NCBI GenBank assembly: GCA_025351485.1
Contig: JANXVU010000047.1
Span: 1 to 33,538, forward strand
Source: Candidatus Eiseniibacteriota bacterium
GTDB lineage: Bacteria; Eisenbacteria; RBG-16-71-46; JACRLI01
Reading direction: 5' to 3'
Length of the DNA: 33,538 nt
The translations under genes were made by a program, and so were the position numbers. Within the stretch, counting starts at the first letter, position 1, and the number at the start of each line of letters is the position of its first letter. Positions 1 through 7,798 of this stretch are shown piece by piece. Under the pieces are notes generated by a model. That model made no database searches. It saw only the letters and a program-made list of their open reading frames with translations, and was not told where the DNA came from.

Positions 1-2
1 GG

Positions 3-941
3 TCGCTCCTGGACCGGGCCGACGTGCTGGTGGAGAATTTTCGCCCGGGAACGCTGGAACGCCTGGGCTTTGGCTGGATTGCGCTGCACGAACGCAACCC
101 GCGCCTGGTGCTCACCCAGATCACCGGGTACGGCCAGCACGGCCCCTGGAGCCACCGGCCGGGCTATGATCTGGTGGCGCAGGGCGAGGGCGGCGTGATG
201 AGCCTGACGGGAGACCCGGACGGACCTCCCACCAAGGTGGGAGTCTCGCAGGCGGACGTGGTGGCCGGCATATGGGGGCTGAACGGAACCTTGCTCGCTC
301 TTTATGCCCGCGAACGCACCGGCGTGGGGCAGCGCGTGGACGCTTCGCTTTTTGACGGGCAGCTATCCTTGCACACCTACCAGGCGTCCAACTACTTTGC
401 GACCGGCAAACCGGGTGGACGCATGGGCAACCGGCACCCCAGCATCAGCCCGTACGAGAGCTACAAGGCGAGCGACGGGTGGTTCAACCTGGCGCTGGGG
501 AACGAGAGCTTCTGGCAAAAGTTTTGCGCCGTGGTGGAGATTCCGGGTCTCGCGGGAGATTCACGGTTCGCCACCATTTCGGATCGGCTCCAGAACCGGG
601 ATGCGTTGGAGACCGTGCTTGCCCCGTACTTCCATGGCCGCACCCTTGCCGATTGGCTGAAGCTCCTCGGCGACGCGGCGCTTCCTTGCGGGCCGATCCT
701 GGACGTGGGCCAGGCGCTGGAATCCGAGCATGCCCGCGCGCGAGAGATGGTGGTCACGGTGGACCATCCGACCATCGGGCCGTGGAGAATGGTGGGCGTG
801 CCGGTGCAATTGTCCGGGACCCCGGGCGCGCCCCGGAGCGCCCCGCCGCTCCTCGGGCAGCACACCGAATCGGTGCTGCGAGGCGACCTGGGAATCTCGG
901 AAGAGGAACTGCATTCGCTTCGCGCGGAAGGGGTTATCTAA
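3..941 (+). CDS. Class III (CaiB/BaiF) CoA-transferase, 5' end cut off by window
   Basis: The frame is open from the first bases of the window, so the start lies upstream; about 312 residues are visible where family members usually have about 380-410. The family moves coenzyme A between carboxylic acids in the cytoplasm through a glutamyl/aspartyl-CoA intermediate. Seen here: a GYDLVAQ block, ADVVAG (which should carry the catalytic Asp of the family), the RTGVGQRVDASLFDG block, GNRHPSISPYE, and the late CGPI and LGQHTESVL blocks, all in the usual order. The substrate cannot be read from the sequence; succinyl-, formyl-, carnitine- and racemase-type members look alike at this level. The gene ends at TAA 939-941 and is followed by a promoter-like sequence, so it is probably the last gene of its transcript. 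Confidence 0.9.
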   Translation, partial: SLLDRADVLVENFRPGTLERLGFGWIALHERNPRLVLTQITGYGQHGPWSHRPGYDLVAQGEGGVMSLTGDPDGPPTKVGVSQADVVAGIWGLNGTLLALYARERTGVGQRVDASLFDGQLSLHTYQASNYFATGKPGGRMGNRHPSISPYESYKASDGWFNLALGNESFWQKFCAVVEIPGLAGDSRFATISDRLQNRDALETVLAPYFHGRTLADWLKLLGDAALPCGPILDVGQALESEHARAREMVVTVDHPTIGPWRMVGVPVQLSGTPGAPRSAPPLLGQHTESVLRGDLGISEEELHSLRAEGVI

Positions 942-958
942 TGCTCCGAAGCTTTTCG

Positions 959-988
959 TTGACTCAACGTCCGCGCTCCGCGTAGTAT
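959..988 (+). promoter_or_regulatory. Candidate sigma-70 promoter for leader RNA and FMN reductase gene
   Basis: TTGACT (959-964), an 18-base spacer, then TAGTAT (983-988): five of six and four of six matches to consensus. A start near 995 would give a leader of about 250 bases before the ATG at 1245. It lies just after the stop of the CoA-transferase gene, where a promoter is needed for the next gene. The assignment rests on pattern only. Confidence 0.42.
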
Positions 989-994
989 CAAATA

Positions 995-1210
995 TTGGTT
1001 CCGGCTAAACCTTTTTGACTTGGAGACGATAACGAAGTCATGAGCGCGACCTTCATGCGAAACACTACCACGCGATTCTGTTGCACGTTCCCGTATGGGG
1101 ACTTGCGGCTTGGTGGTGTTTGCTCGAGGGAGCGGATCAGCTAGAACCAGACCTCAGCCGACGCAAAATCCAGAGCCGCGGTTCCCACAGGGACCGCGGC
1201 TCTTTCGTTA
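995..1210 (+). ncRNA. Structured leader or small RNA candidate
   Basis: The gap between the CoA-transferase and FMN reductase genes has no credible ORF but folds well. Hairpin 1 is TGACTT (1016-1021) with AAGTCA (1035-1040). Hairpin 2 is an 11-bp stem, 1060-1070 with 1111-1121, containing one G-U pair and extended by GC/GC across one bulged base. Inside it sits a nested hairpin: GCA-GTTCCC (1083-1092, one mismatch) paired to GGGGAC-TGC (1097-1106) with a GTAT loop. It ends in a 14-bp terminator-like hairpin (1172-1203). A promoter, a folded region and a terminator placed before a start codon fit either an attenuator or riboswitch of the downstream gene, or a free small RNA. I compared it with the FMN (RFN) riboswitch because of the gene downstream and did not find that consensus. 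The pairings are read directly; the function is inference. Confidence 0.4.
1172..1210 (+). terminator. Intrinsic terminator or attenuator hairpin
   Basis: AGAGCCGCGG... (1172-1186) pairs with ...CCGCGGCTCT (1190-1203): 14 base pairs with one bulged T and a three-base ACA loop. It is followed by TTCGTTA, a short T-rich run, and preceded by CAAAATCC. It sits 41 bases before the ATG of the FMN reductase gene and after the candidate promoter, which is the position expected for an attenuator. It resembles the hairpin at 13842-13873 read on the minus strand. Confidence 0.55.
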
Positions 1211-1244
1211 CCCCCACATCCAACCCGAGCCGAAGGAGAAGAAC

Positions 1245-1811
1245 ATGACGAACCCGAACCAGCACCGTGCCCTGAAGGCCGTGGGGATTTCCGGCAACCC
1301 GTCCCCCTACTCCTCCAAGTCCCGCACCCTGCTGTTGCGCGCCCTGTCGGAACTGCGTGCCGCCGGCGCGGAGGTGGAGCTGATCGACCTGGCCAAGCTG
1401 CCCGCCGGAGCGCTGCTGGGCCGGGAAAACGACCCGCGCGTGGACCACGCCGTCGGAGCTGTGGCCGGGGCGGACATCGTGGTGGCGTCCAGCCCCATCG
1501 CCCGAGAGAGCTACAGCAACCTGCTGGCGGTGTTCCTGGACCTGGTCCCGCGCAGCTCGCTGGAGGGAAAGGTCGCCGTGGCGCTCACCACCGGGCACGG
1601 CGCCGGAGAGCTCCTGGCCCCGCGGAGCGGCCTGGACGCGCTGCTGGAGCGCATGGGAGCGGTGCTCGCGGGCCCGGCGGTGCACGGATCCGAGAGTTGT
1701 TTTCCGAACGGATCTCCCGAGGTGGGACTGGTGCGGCAGGTGGATCATCGCGCCGCCGCGGCAATCAAGCTGGCGAAGCTGGAGGATCGGAGCGGGGCCA
1801 GGATCACTTGA
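1245..1811 (+). CDS. NADPH-dependent FMN reductase family protein (SsuE-like)
   Basis: This is a 188-residue flavodoxin-fold protein. Family members reduce free or bound flavin with NAD(P)H in the cytoplasm and feed flavin-dependent monooxygenases or quinone and azo reductions. Seen: the phosphate-binding start GISGNPSPYSSKSRTLL, GAEVELIDLAKLP, ADIVVASSPIARESYSNLLAVFLDLVP (the active-site block of SsuE/MsuE proteins) and the following VAVALTTGHGAGELLAPRSGLDALLERMGA. The frame is open 50 codons further upstream, to 1095, but that stretch runs through the terminator hairpin; GAAGGAGAA at 1232-1240 sits right before ATG 1245, so I use this start. No sulfonate genes are nearby, so an SsuE role proper is not supported. 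It converges on the subtilase gene. Confidence 0.85.
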   Translation: MTNPNQHRALKAVGISGNPSPYSSKSRTLLLRALSELRAAGAEVELIDLAKLPAGALLGRENDPRVDHAVGAVAGADIVVASSPIARESYSNLLAVFLDLVPRSSLEGKVAVALTTGHGAGELLAPRSGLDALLERMGAVLAGPAVHGSESCFPNGSPEVGLVRQVDHRAAAAIKLAKLEDRSGARIT

Positions 1812-1814
1812 GCG

Positions 1815-1830
1815 CGGCGGGCGACCGCCG
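1815..1830. terminator. Short GC hairpin between convergent genes
   Basis: CGGCGG (1815-1820) and CCGCCG (1825-1830) pair across a GCGA loop, a GNRA tetraloop on the plus strand. It lies between the stops of two convergent genes (1811 and 1860). No T-run follows on either strand, so termination by it alone is doubtful. Confidence 0.25.
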
Positions 1831-1859
1831 GAGGGAGCCCTGGAGCGCGCGGGCGCGGA

Positions 1860-4169
1860 TTAGCGGATCCGCACGAAGCGGAGCACCCGCGAGCGGCCGG
1901 GGGCCTGGAGCTGGAGGAAGTAGATTCCCGAGGCGGCGTGGACGCCGGCCATGGTGATGCCGTCCCAGGTGACCGGGCCCGCGATTGTGGCCGGGCGCGC
2001 AAGGCGCGCCACTTCGCGGCCGGTCACGTCCAGGATGCGCGGAGCCGCTCCGGATTCGAACCACGCCGGGCCCAGGGCGAAGCGCTGGCCAGATCCTTCG
2101 CCCCCGAGGGAACGGGCAGCGTAGGAGTCCTCCGCGCCGGCCCGAGGGTCGTGCACACGAGGCAGTGAGATCCTCCTGCCGGAAGAATCTCCGGGTGCGC
2201 TCCCGGCAGTGACCAGAAGATCGATCGCCAGATGGATCCGTGGAGTGCGGGGGTCGTTGGAGTCGATGTATCCGGGAAGTTGAAAATGAGCGCCCGCACT
2301 CAGGTCGCTCGCATCCACGGAAACTGTTGCCTGCAGGGAGTCGTGCGGGGCGATATGGAATACCACCCCGCTCTTCGAAGTCTGCCAACCGAAATGTGGG
2401 TCCGAAATCTGAAGAAGTTGACCCTCCAAGGGTTCGTTTCCACGATTGTGGATCCTGAACCTACCTGATCCACCATCACCCTGAAGCACGGAGAGAAACA
2501 ATACTTCCGGGTCCAGACGGATCGTGGCCGGGCTTCCGATCACGATCGTCGCATCGTTGGATACCGGTGATAGATTGTGGACCCGATCCCGTACCTTCAT
2601 GGCCACGTGCACCGCGCGGTCGAACGGCAACCCGCTGACCAGGATGGAATCACGAACCCCACTGAAGGAAGGTTTCTTCGTGTTTTCAATGACGGAGGCG
2701 GAGTCGAATGTCGCCGCGGCAATCGGATTGACGGACCAGCGAAGGAGGTAGCTTTCCGCCCTGCCAAGCCCTCCGTCTTCTCCAGATGCAGTGAAGATGG
2801 CCCACGCCGTGCCCCCACCCACGGGCACCAGTTTCAGGTCCCGGAGCGCAGCCGGCGGAAATGAATCGCCGAGGAACTGCTGGACGATCTCTCGGAAGTC
2901 GACACTTCGAAAACCGCCCACGTCTCCGCGCGTCCGATTCACTCCGGCATAAAGTGCGCCGATCACCTGGGGATAGGTCCAATCTTGCCAACGATCCCAG
3001 AGCATGGCGACTGCGCCGGTGACGATCGGCGCGGCGAACGAGGTGCCGCTTTCCGTTCCGTAGGATCCGCCGAGGAGCGTCGTGATCACACCCCCACCCG
3101 GCGCGGCGACATGGATCGGCCCTCCGAAGTTGGTGGTGCTCGTGCGGCCCCCGGTCAGCGCGTCCACGGCCGCCACCGCTACAATGTTGTCGAGGTCGAA
3201 AGAAGCCGGATAAGCAGGCGTGAAGCGAATGTCCCTGCCGTTGTTCCCGGCGGCACAGACCACGATCACGCGGTGATCGCGGGCAAAGCGGATCGCCTCG
3301 TAGAGGGGAGTGGAAAAGTCGTCTCCCGAAAGGCTGAGATTGATGATCCGCGCTCCGGCATCGACAGAATAGATGACCCCCGCGGCGATGCCGCTCCCCG
3401 TTCCATTGAGTCCGCTGTCCAGCACCTTCACTGCCAACATCTGGGTCTTCCAAAGAACCCCCGAGATCCCGATTCCATTGTTACCAACGGCGCCGAGCAT
3501 GCCCGCGACGGCCGTCCCGTGCCCGGCGTCATCCCTGGGGTCGTCATTGTTGGCGATGAAGTTCCAACCGAGGGTGTCATCCGTGAATTCGTCGCCCGGG
3601 TTGTCGCGGCTCTGGGGGTGGCGGTATGGACGGTGAAAGATGTTGGTTCGAAGGTCCGGGTGGGCGAAATCGATGCCTGAATCCAGGATGGCAAGGATGA
3701 TGTCCCCGGCGCCAGTCCTGTAGTTCCAGGCATCCTCGAGATTGATCCCCTGAGTCGAACTCTCCTGCTCGTAGAAGGAATTGGAATGGTAATAGATCGC
3801 CTGGTTGCTGGAGTACAGCGAATCATCCGGCACCCTCGCCGCGTGAAACGCCGCCTCCGGCTCCGCGAACCGAACCCCGGGCTCGAGGCGCAGCCGGTCC
3901 GCCCACGCCCGTTCCTGCCCCACCGGCACCGTCAGAGTCTGTATCCCCAGCTTTCGGATCAGCCGACCGGAGCCAAGCCCCAGCGAGGCGGCCCGCCCCC
4001 GTGCGAACTCCCGCGCGGCCGGCGCGCCGTCGAAGCCCACGACGACGACGCCGGGAACAATTTCCGCGCGCGCCTCTCCCGCCGCGCACAGCAGCGCGCA
4101 CAGCAACCATTCCCAAAAGACAAACCCCGCCACCCTCGGAAGGGGACGAGGCTTCGTCGCGAATCTCAT
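1860..4169 (-). CDS. Secreted subtilisin-like serine protease (S8) with C-terminal FlgD/T9SS-like tail
   Basis: The protein has 769 residues. A hydrophobic signal segment (about 15-35, ending GEARA) is followed by an I9-inhibitor-like propeptide (about 38-110) and the peptidase S8 domain (about 140-430). The catalytic triad is visible as Asp163 in LDSGID, His217 in GHGTAVAG and Ser377 in GTSFAAP, with the oxyanion Asn near 309 in AAGNNG. The region 440-690 looks like beta-sandwich linkers. The last 80 residues (ILDVTGREVARL ... GIYFLQLQAPG ... FVRIR) match the FlgD-like Ig or type IX secretion tail found in FCB-group secreted proteins. It should act outside the cytoplasm. It follows sufT by 36 bases with GGAGG before ATG 4169, so it could be read from the SUF operon, although its role has no evident link to cluster assembly. 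Confidence 0.92.
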   Translation of the reverse strand: MRFATKPRPLPRVAGFVFWEWLLCALLCAAGEARAEIVPGVVVVGFDGAPAAREFARGRAASLGLGSGRLIRKLGIQTLTVPVGQERAWADRLRLEPGVRFAEPEAAFHAARVPDDSLYSSNQAIYYHSNSFYEQESSTQGINLEDAWNYRTGAGDIILAILDSGIDFAHPDLRTNIFHRPYRHPQSRDNPGDEFTDDTLGWNFIANNDDPRDDAGHGTAVAGMLGAVGNNGIGISGVLWKTQMLAVKVLDSGLNGTGSGIAAGVIYSVDAGARIINLSLSGDDFSTPLYEAIRFARDHRVIVVCAAGNNGRDIRFTPAYPASFDLDNIVAVAAVDALTGGRTSTTNFGGPIHVAAPGGGVITTLLGGSYGTESGTSFAAPIVTGAVAMLWDRWQDWTYPQVIGALYAGVNRTRGDVGGFRSVDFREIVQQFLGDSFPPAALRDLKLVPVGGGTAWAIFTASGEDGGLGRAESYLLRWSVNPIAAATFDSASVIENTKKPSFSGVRDSILVSGLPFDRAVHVAMKVRDRVHNLSPVSNDATIVIGSPATIRLDPEVLFLSVLQGDGGSGRFRIHNRGNEPLEGQLLQISDPHFGWQTSKSGVVFHIAPHDSLQATVSVDASDLSAGAHFQLPGYIDSNDPRTPRIHLAIDLLVTAGSAPGDSSGRRISLPRVHDPRAGAEDSYAARSLGGEGSGQRFALGPAWFESGAAPRILDVTGREVARLARPATIAGPVTWDGITMAGVHAASGIYFLQLQAPGRSRVLRFVRIR

Positions 4170-4205
4170 TCTGTGGTCCTCCGGCTCCCGCCGGCAGTCA
4201 CGGTT

Positions 4206-4499
4206 CTACCAGTGCCCCAGCAGCGAGGGGTCCGGCATCATGCTCTGGTCCCAGGCATCGGGCAGGATCTCCACCTTGGCCGGGCCGCCGGTCACCTTCT
4301 CCACCGCCTCGGTCACGTTTTGGACCATCATCGGGGCGTACGGGCAGAACGGGGTGGTGAGCAGCATGTCGACTTCGGTCGGCTTGCCGTTCTCCCCCAT
4401 GCGCACGGTCTTGATCAGCCCCAGGTCGATCACGGAAAGTAGGATCTCGGGGTCCATGACCTCTTCAAGGGCGGTGCGAACATCGGCTTCAGTGGCCAT
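4206..4499 (-). CDS. sufT: MIP18/DUF59 metal-sulfur cluster assembly factor (SufT-like)
   Basis: This 97-residue protein covers one complete MIP18 (DUF59) domain and nothing more. Seen: VRTALEEVMDPEILLSVIDLGLIK, the family's opening; LTTPFCPYAPMM, with the conserved cysteine Cys52; and PDAWDQSMMPD near the end. SufT and PaaD-type proteins help mature or deliver Fe-S clusters to client proteins. It is last in the sufCBDSU-Rieske series, 13 bases after the Rieske gene, with GAGAGG before ATG 4499. The position is typical of SufT in Gram-positive and FCB-like SUF operons. PaaD is the main alternative, but no phenylacetate genes are present. Confidence 0.88.
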   Translation of the reverse strand: MATEADVRTALEEVMDPEILLSVIDLGLIKTVRMGENGKPTEVDMLLTTPFCPYAPMMVQNVTEAVEKVTGGPAKVEILPDAWDQSMMPDPSLLGHW

Positions 4500-4512
4500 G
4501 AATTCCTCTCGA

Positions 4513-4839
4513 TCAGTCCAGCGACACCAGCACGCGGCCGTTTTCCACTCGCACTGGAAACACCGCCGTGGGGGTCACCGCGGGAAAGCATAGGGCCTTG
4601 CCGGTCGGGACGTCAAACTGCGCGCCGTGCCGGGGGCAGGTGATGGTGGTCCCCTCGAAGGAACCGGTGGAGAGCTCTCCGCCGTCGTGGGTGCAGACGT
4701 CTTCGATCGCGTGCCACGTGCCGTTCAGGTTGAACAGCGCCAGGTTGCGCCAGCCGGCTTCCACGCTCTTGTGCTCGCCGGGCAGCAGGTCCGCCGGACC
4801 CAGGTCGGTCCACTTCTCAGTCTCGTTTGCGTCCGCCAC
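4513..4839 (-). CDS. Rieske [2Fe-2S] ferredoxin (NirD/BphF type)
   Basis: This is a stand-alone Rieske domain of 108 residues. The ligand pairs are plain: CTH (Cys49, His51) and CPRH (Cys68, His71) followed by GAQFDVPTG. Such small soluble proteins carry electrons in the cytoplasm. In SUF operons they are usually thought to supply electrons or redox control, but no partner can be read here. The frame is open to an ATG at 4875, inside sufU; the GTG at 4839 is one base after the sufU stop and has GGAGG 6-10 bases upstream, so I take GTG. There is no transmembrane helix, which excludes the Rieske subunit of a bc1 complex. Confidence 0.9.
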   Translation of the reverse strand: MADANETEKWTDLGPADLLPGEHKSVEAGWRNLALFNLNGTWHAIEDVCTHDGGELSTGSFEGTTITCPRHGAQFDVPTGKALCFPAVTPTAVFPVRVENGRVLVSLD

Positions 4840-4840
4840 G

Positions 4841-5230
4841 CTATTCGTCCTCCCCGGGCCAACCCTGGATGCCATAGACGCCCGCCTTGAGCACCTTGAG
4901 CGCCAGCAGCGCGCACTTCAGACGCACTGGCCCGAGCTCGATCCCCAGGTCTTCCAGGATGTCCTCCCGGGTCAGTTTCTTGAGCTCCTCCACCGACCGG
5001 CCCTTGATGTGCTCGGTGAGCATCGAGGCGGCCGCCATGCTGATGGAGCAGCCCTTGCCCGAAAAGCGCACATCTTCGACGACCCCGTCCTTCACCTTGA
5101 AGTCCATCCGCAGTTCGTCGCCGCACAGCGGGTTGGAGTCCTGAAAGGTGATGTCCGGGTTTTCGAGGGTGCCCTGGTTCCGGGGGTTCTTGTAGTGGTC
5201 CAGGATGTGTTCGCGGTAGAGATCTTCCAT
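4841..5230 (-). CDS. sufU: SufU iron-sulfur assembly protein (IscU family)
   Basis: The 129-residue protein shows the three zinc/sulfur-handling cysteines of SufU: Cys36 in NPLCGD (with Asp38), Cys61 in GKGCSIS and Cys106 in RLKCALLAL. The segment between the second and third cysteines is longer than in IscU, as in SufU. SufU accepts persulfide sulfur from SufS and passes it to SufBCD. The gene starts one base after the sufS stop and ends one base before the Rieske GTG, so the three are translationally linked. With no SufE gene in the cluster, SufU should be the SufS partner. Confidence 0.93.
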   Translation of the reverse strand: MEDLYREHILDHYKNPRNQGTLENPDITFQDSNPLCGDELRMDFKVKDGVVEDVRFSGKGCSISMAAASMLTEHIKGRSVEELKKLTREDILEDLGIELGPVRLKCALLALKVLKAGVYGIQGWPGEDE

Positions 5231-5231
5231 G

Positions 5232-6470
5232 TCAGACTCCGAACAGCGCTCGGGCGCGGTGCAGCCCGGCGATCAAGGCGTCGATGTCCGAGGGCTGGTT
5301 GTAGGCGTGGAAGCTGGCCCTGGCGGAAGCGTCCACGCCCAGCGCCTCGTGCAGCGGCTGCGCGCAGTGGTGGCCGGCGCGCACGCACACGGCGTCGCGG
5401 TCCAGCACCGCGGCCACGTCGTGCGGATGGATGCCTTCCATGACGAAACTAACCAGGCACACCCGCTCGGTGGACGGCGGCCCCAGCACCCGGACGCCGG
5501 GCTCCTGGCTCAGCCGCTCGTGCGCCTCGTTCACCAGGGCTCGCTCGGTCTCTTCCAGGTTGTCCCGGCCCGCGGACTCCATGAAGTCCACGGCGGCGCC
5601 CAGGCCGATGGCTTCGGCGATGGGCGGAGTGCCGGCCTCGAACTTGTGCGGCACCGAGTTCCACCTGGACCCGGAGAGCTTCACTTCCCGGATCATGTCT
5701 CCGCCGCCCATGAAGGGCGGCATGGAATCGAGCAGCTCCCGGCGCGCGATCAGGCCGCCGATCCCGGTCGGCCCGAACATCTTGTGGCCGGTCAATACGA
5801 AGAAGTCGCAGCCCAGGTCGGCCACGGAAAAGTGCAGGTGCGGAGCGCTCTGGGCCCCGTCCACCAGCACCAGCGCGCCGGCCGCGTGGGCCCGCGCGGC
5901 GATCTCCGCCACCGGGTTCACCGTGCCCAGCACATTGGAGACGTGGGTCAGGCCCAGGAGCTTGGCGCCGCTGAGGAGCGCATCCAGGTTGGACAGATCC
6001 AGCCGGCCTTCCGGCGTCACCGGGATGTAGCGGATCTCGATCCCGCGCTCGTCACGCAGGATGTGCCAGGGAACCAGGTTGGCGTGGTGCTCCATCTCGG
6101 TCAGCACCACCACGTCGCCCTGCTTGAGCCGGCTGCGCCCCCAGGAGTACGCCACCAGGTTGACGGCGGCGGTGGCGTTGCCGGTGAACACCAGTTCCCG
6201 CGGGCTCGCTCCCAGCGAGGCTGCAATGCGCTTGCGGGCTTGCTCGTACAGGGTCGTTGCGTCCTCGCTGATCTGATAGACGCCGCGGTGGATATTGGCG
6301 TTGGTGCGCTGGTAGTAGTCCTGCATCGCCTCCAGGACGGCGCGGGGCTTCTGGCTGGTGGCGGCGCTGTCCAGGTAGACCAGGGGCTTGCCGTGCACGG
6401 TCCTCGCGAGGATCGGAAACTCCTCGCGCAGCCGCGCCGCGGAAAACTTCGAGGCCTGCGCCAGTTTCAA
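5232..6470 (-). CDS. sufS: SufS cysteine desulfurase
   Basis: The 412-residue PLP enzyme removes sulfur from cysteine, yielding alanine and an enzyme persulfide. Seen: YLDSAATSQKP, NIHRGVYQ, FTGNATAAVNLVA, VLTEMEHHANLVPW, LVDGAQSAPH, the PLP lysine Lys230 in LTGHKMFGPTG, and the catalytic cysteine Cys369 in RAGHHCAQPL (SufS/type II pattern). No ATG or GTG is available at the right place. TTG at 6470 shares its last two bases with the TGA stop of sufD (TTGA) and has GAGAAGG upstream, giving the expected length. The open frame continues far upstream through sufD only as a shadow. Confidence 0.93.
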   Translation of the reverse strand: MKLAQASKFSAARLREEFPILARTVHGKPLVYLDSAATSQKPRAVLEAMQDYYQRTNANIHRGVYQISEDATTLYEQARKRIAASLGASPRELVFTGNATAAVNLVAYSWGRSRLKQGDVVVLTEMEHHANLVPWHILRDERGIEIRYIPVTPEGRLDLSNLDALLSGAKLLGLTHVSNVLGTVNPVAEIAARAHAAGALVLVDGAQSAPHLHFSVADLGCDFFVLTGHKMFGPTGIGGLIARRELLDSMPPFMGGGDMIREVKLSGSRWNSVPHKFEAGTPPIAEAIGLGAAVDFMESAGRDNLEETERALVNEAHERLSQEPGVRVLGPPSTERVCLVSFVMEGIHPHDVAAVLDRDAVCVRAGHHCAQPLHEALGVDASARASFHAYNQPSDIDALIAGLHRARALFGV

Positions 6471-7798
6471 ACCTTGACCCTTCTCTCCAGCCGGGTCCGC
6501 GCGTGGGAACGCAGCGTCTCCGAACCGATCCGGTCGAACACCGGCTCGTAGAACCCCTCCACGATCAGCCGCACCGCCTCCGCGCGGGTGATGCCCCGGG
6601 CGCGCAGGTAGAACAGCTGCTCCTCGTCGATCTGGCCCATGGTCGCCCCGTGGGTGCAGCGCACGTCGTTGGCTTCGATCTCCAGCGAGGGGATCGAGTC
6701 GGTGCGCGCCGTGGACGACAACAGTAGATTCCGGTTGGCCTGATAGGCATCCGAGCGCTGCGCTTCCTTGTGGATCTTGATCAGGCCCATGTACACCGAG
6801 CGGGCCCGGCCCGTCAGGGACCCCTTGTAGAGCAGGTCCGAGATGGTGTTGCCCTTCTCGTGGTTCTGGAACGTGTGGTGGTCCAGGTGCTGGGTGCCTT
6901 CGCCGTGGTAGAAGCCGGAAATCATGGCGTGGATGCCCTCGCCCAGCAGGTTGGCTTCCATGTCCGACTTGGCCATGGCCGAGCCCAGCGCACCCCACGA
7001 CCAGTCCACCTGGGAGTCGCGGTGGGCGTACAGGCGCTCGCGCGACAGGTGCAGCGTCTTCACGCCCAGCTCCTGCATGCGCAGGTAGCGGACATTGGAG
7101 CCCGCCCCGGCGATCACGTCCACCGCGGAGTGCACCAGGCCAGTGGCCTGGTCCGTGCCCGAGGTGACTTCCAGCACCGTCACCGAAGCGCCGGCCTCCA
7201 CGTGGATCACGGTGTGCAGGAAGGCCGCGCAATCCGTGCCCTGCAGGTGGTGCAGCACCACCAGCGGCTGTTCGACGACGATGTTCTTCGGGACCCGGAT
7301 GTAGGCGCCCGAGGTGGTGAACGCGGCGTTGAGCGCACTCCAGCGGTCCAGCGTGTCCATGGACGCGCCGTGGAACAGGTCCTTTCTCAGCGCCTCCCCG
7401 TGGCTGCGGGCGGCGGTGGCGAAATCGGTGAAGATCACACCGGCTTCCGCGAGCCCGGCCTGCGCGTCGTGGTGGGCCAACGCCCCGTCCACCGTGACCA
7501 GCAGGGCTTCGCGGAGCTCCGGCAGGCCCGCGGCTGCGACGGCCGCCATGGCCGCCTGCGGCGTGGCGGAAGCGCCCGGCCGGGGCAGGGTAAACGGGTC
7601 CAGCCTGAAGCGCGACGGGTTGGTGCGGCGCCACGCCTCGTCGTTCAGGGTCGGAAACGCGGTGGCCTCGGCTCGCACCAGCGCTTCGGCGCGCAGCTGC
7701 TTGAGCCAGTCCGGATCGGAGGCGGCCACGGCTCCCAGCGCCTCGGCGCCGAAGGAGGCGGGCAGCGCGGTGGTCTTTTCCAGGGTCGGCGTCGCCAT
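6467..7798 (-). CDS. sufD: SufD, Fe-S scaffold subunit
   Basis: The 443-residue protein is the SufD partner in the SufBC2D scaffold. Seen: the N-terminal helical part with WLKQLRAEALVRAEATAFPTLNDEAWRRT, the beta-helix core with VEQPLVVLHH and VHVEAGASVTVLEVTSG, and the C-terminal block ANDVRCTHGATMGQIDEEQLFYLRARGI, which holds the conserved cysteine and histidine of SufD. The ATG at 7798 overlaps the TAA of sufB (TAATG), and the end overlaps the TTG of sufS. A longer open frame to 9061 is a shadow of sufB in another frame. Confidence 0.94.
   Translation of the reverse strand: MATPTLEKTTALPASFGAEALGAVAASDPDWLKQLRAEALVRAEATAFPTLNDEAWRRTNPSRFRLDPFTLPRPGASATPQAAMAAVAAAGLPELREALLVTVDGALAHHDAQAGLAEAGVIFTDFATAARSHGEALRKDLFHGASMDTLDRWSALNAAFTTSGAYIRVPKNIVVEQPLVVLHHLQGTDCAAFLHTVIHVEAGASVTVLEVTSGTDQATGLVHSAVDVIAGAGSNVRYLRMQELGVKTLHLSRERLYAHRDSQVDWSWGALGSAMAKSDMEANLLGEGIHAMISGFYHGEGTQHLDHHTFQNHEKGNTISDLLYKGSLTGRARSVYMGLIKIHKEAQRSDAYQANRNLLLSSTARTDSIPSLEIEANDVRCTHGATMGQIDEEQLFYLRARGITRAEAVRLIVEGFYEPVFDRIGSETLRSHARTRLERRVKV

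Noticed and set aside
1245-1811. FMN riboswitch ahead of the FMN reductase gene
   Set aside because: The leader at 995-1210 lacks the conserved RFN segments; only the gene's name suggested it.
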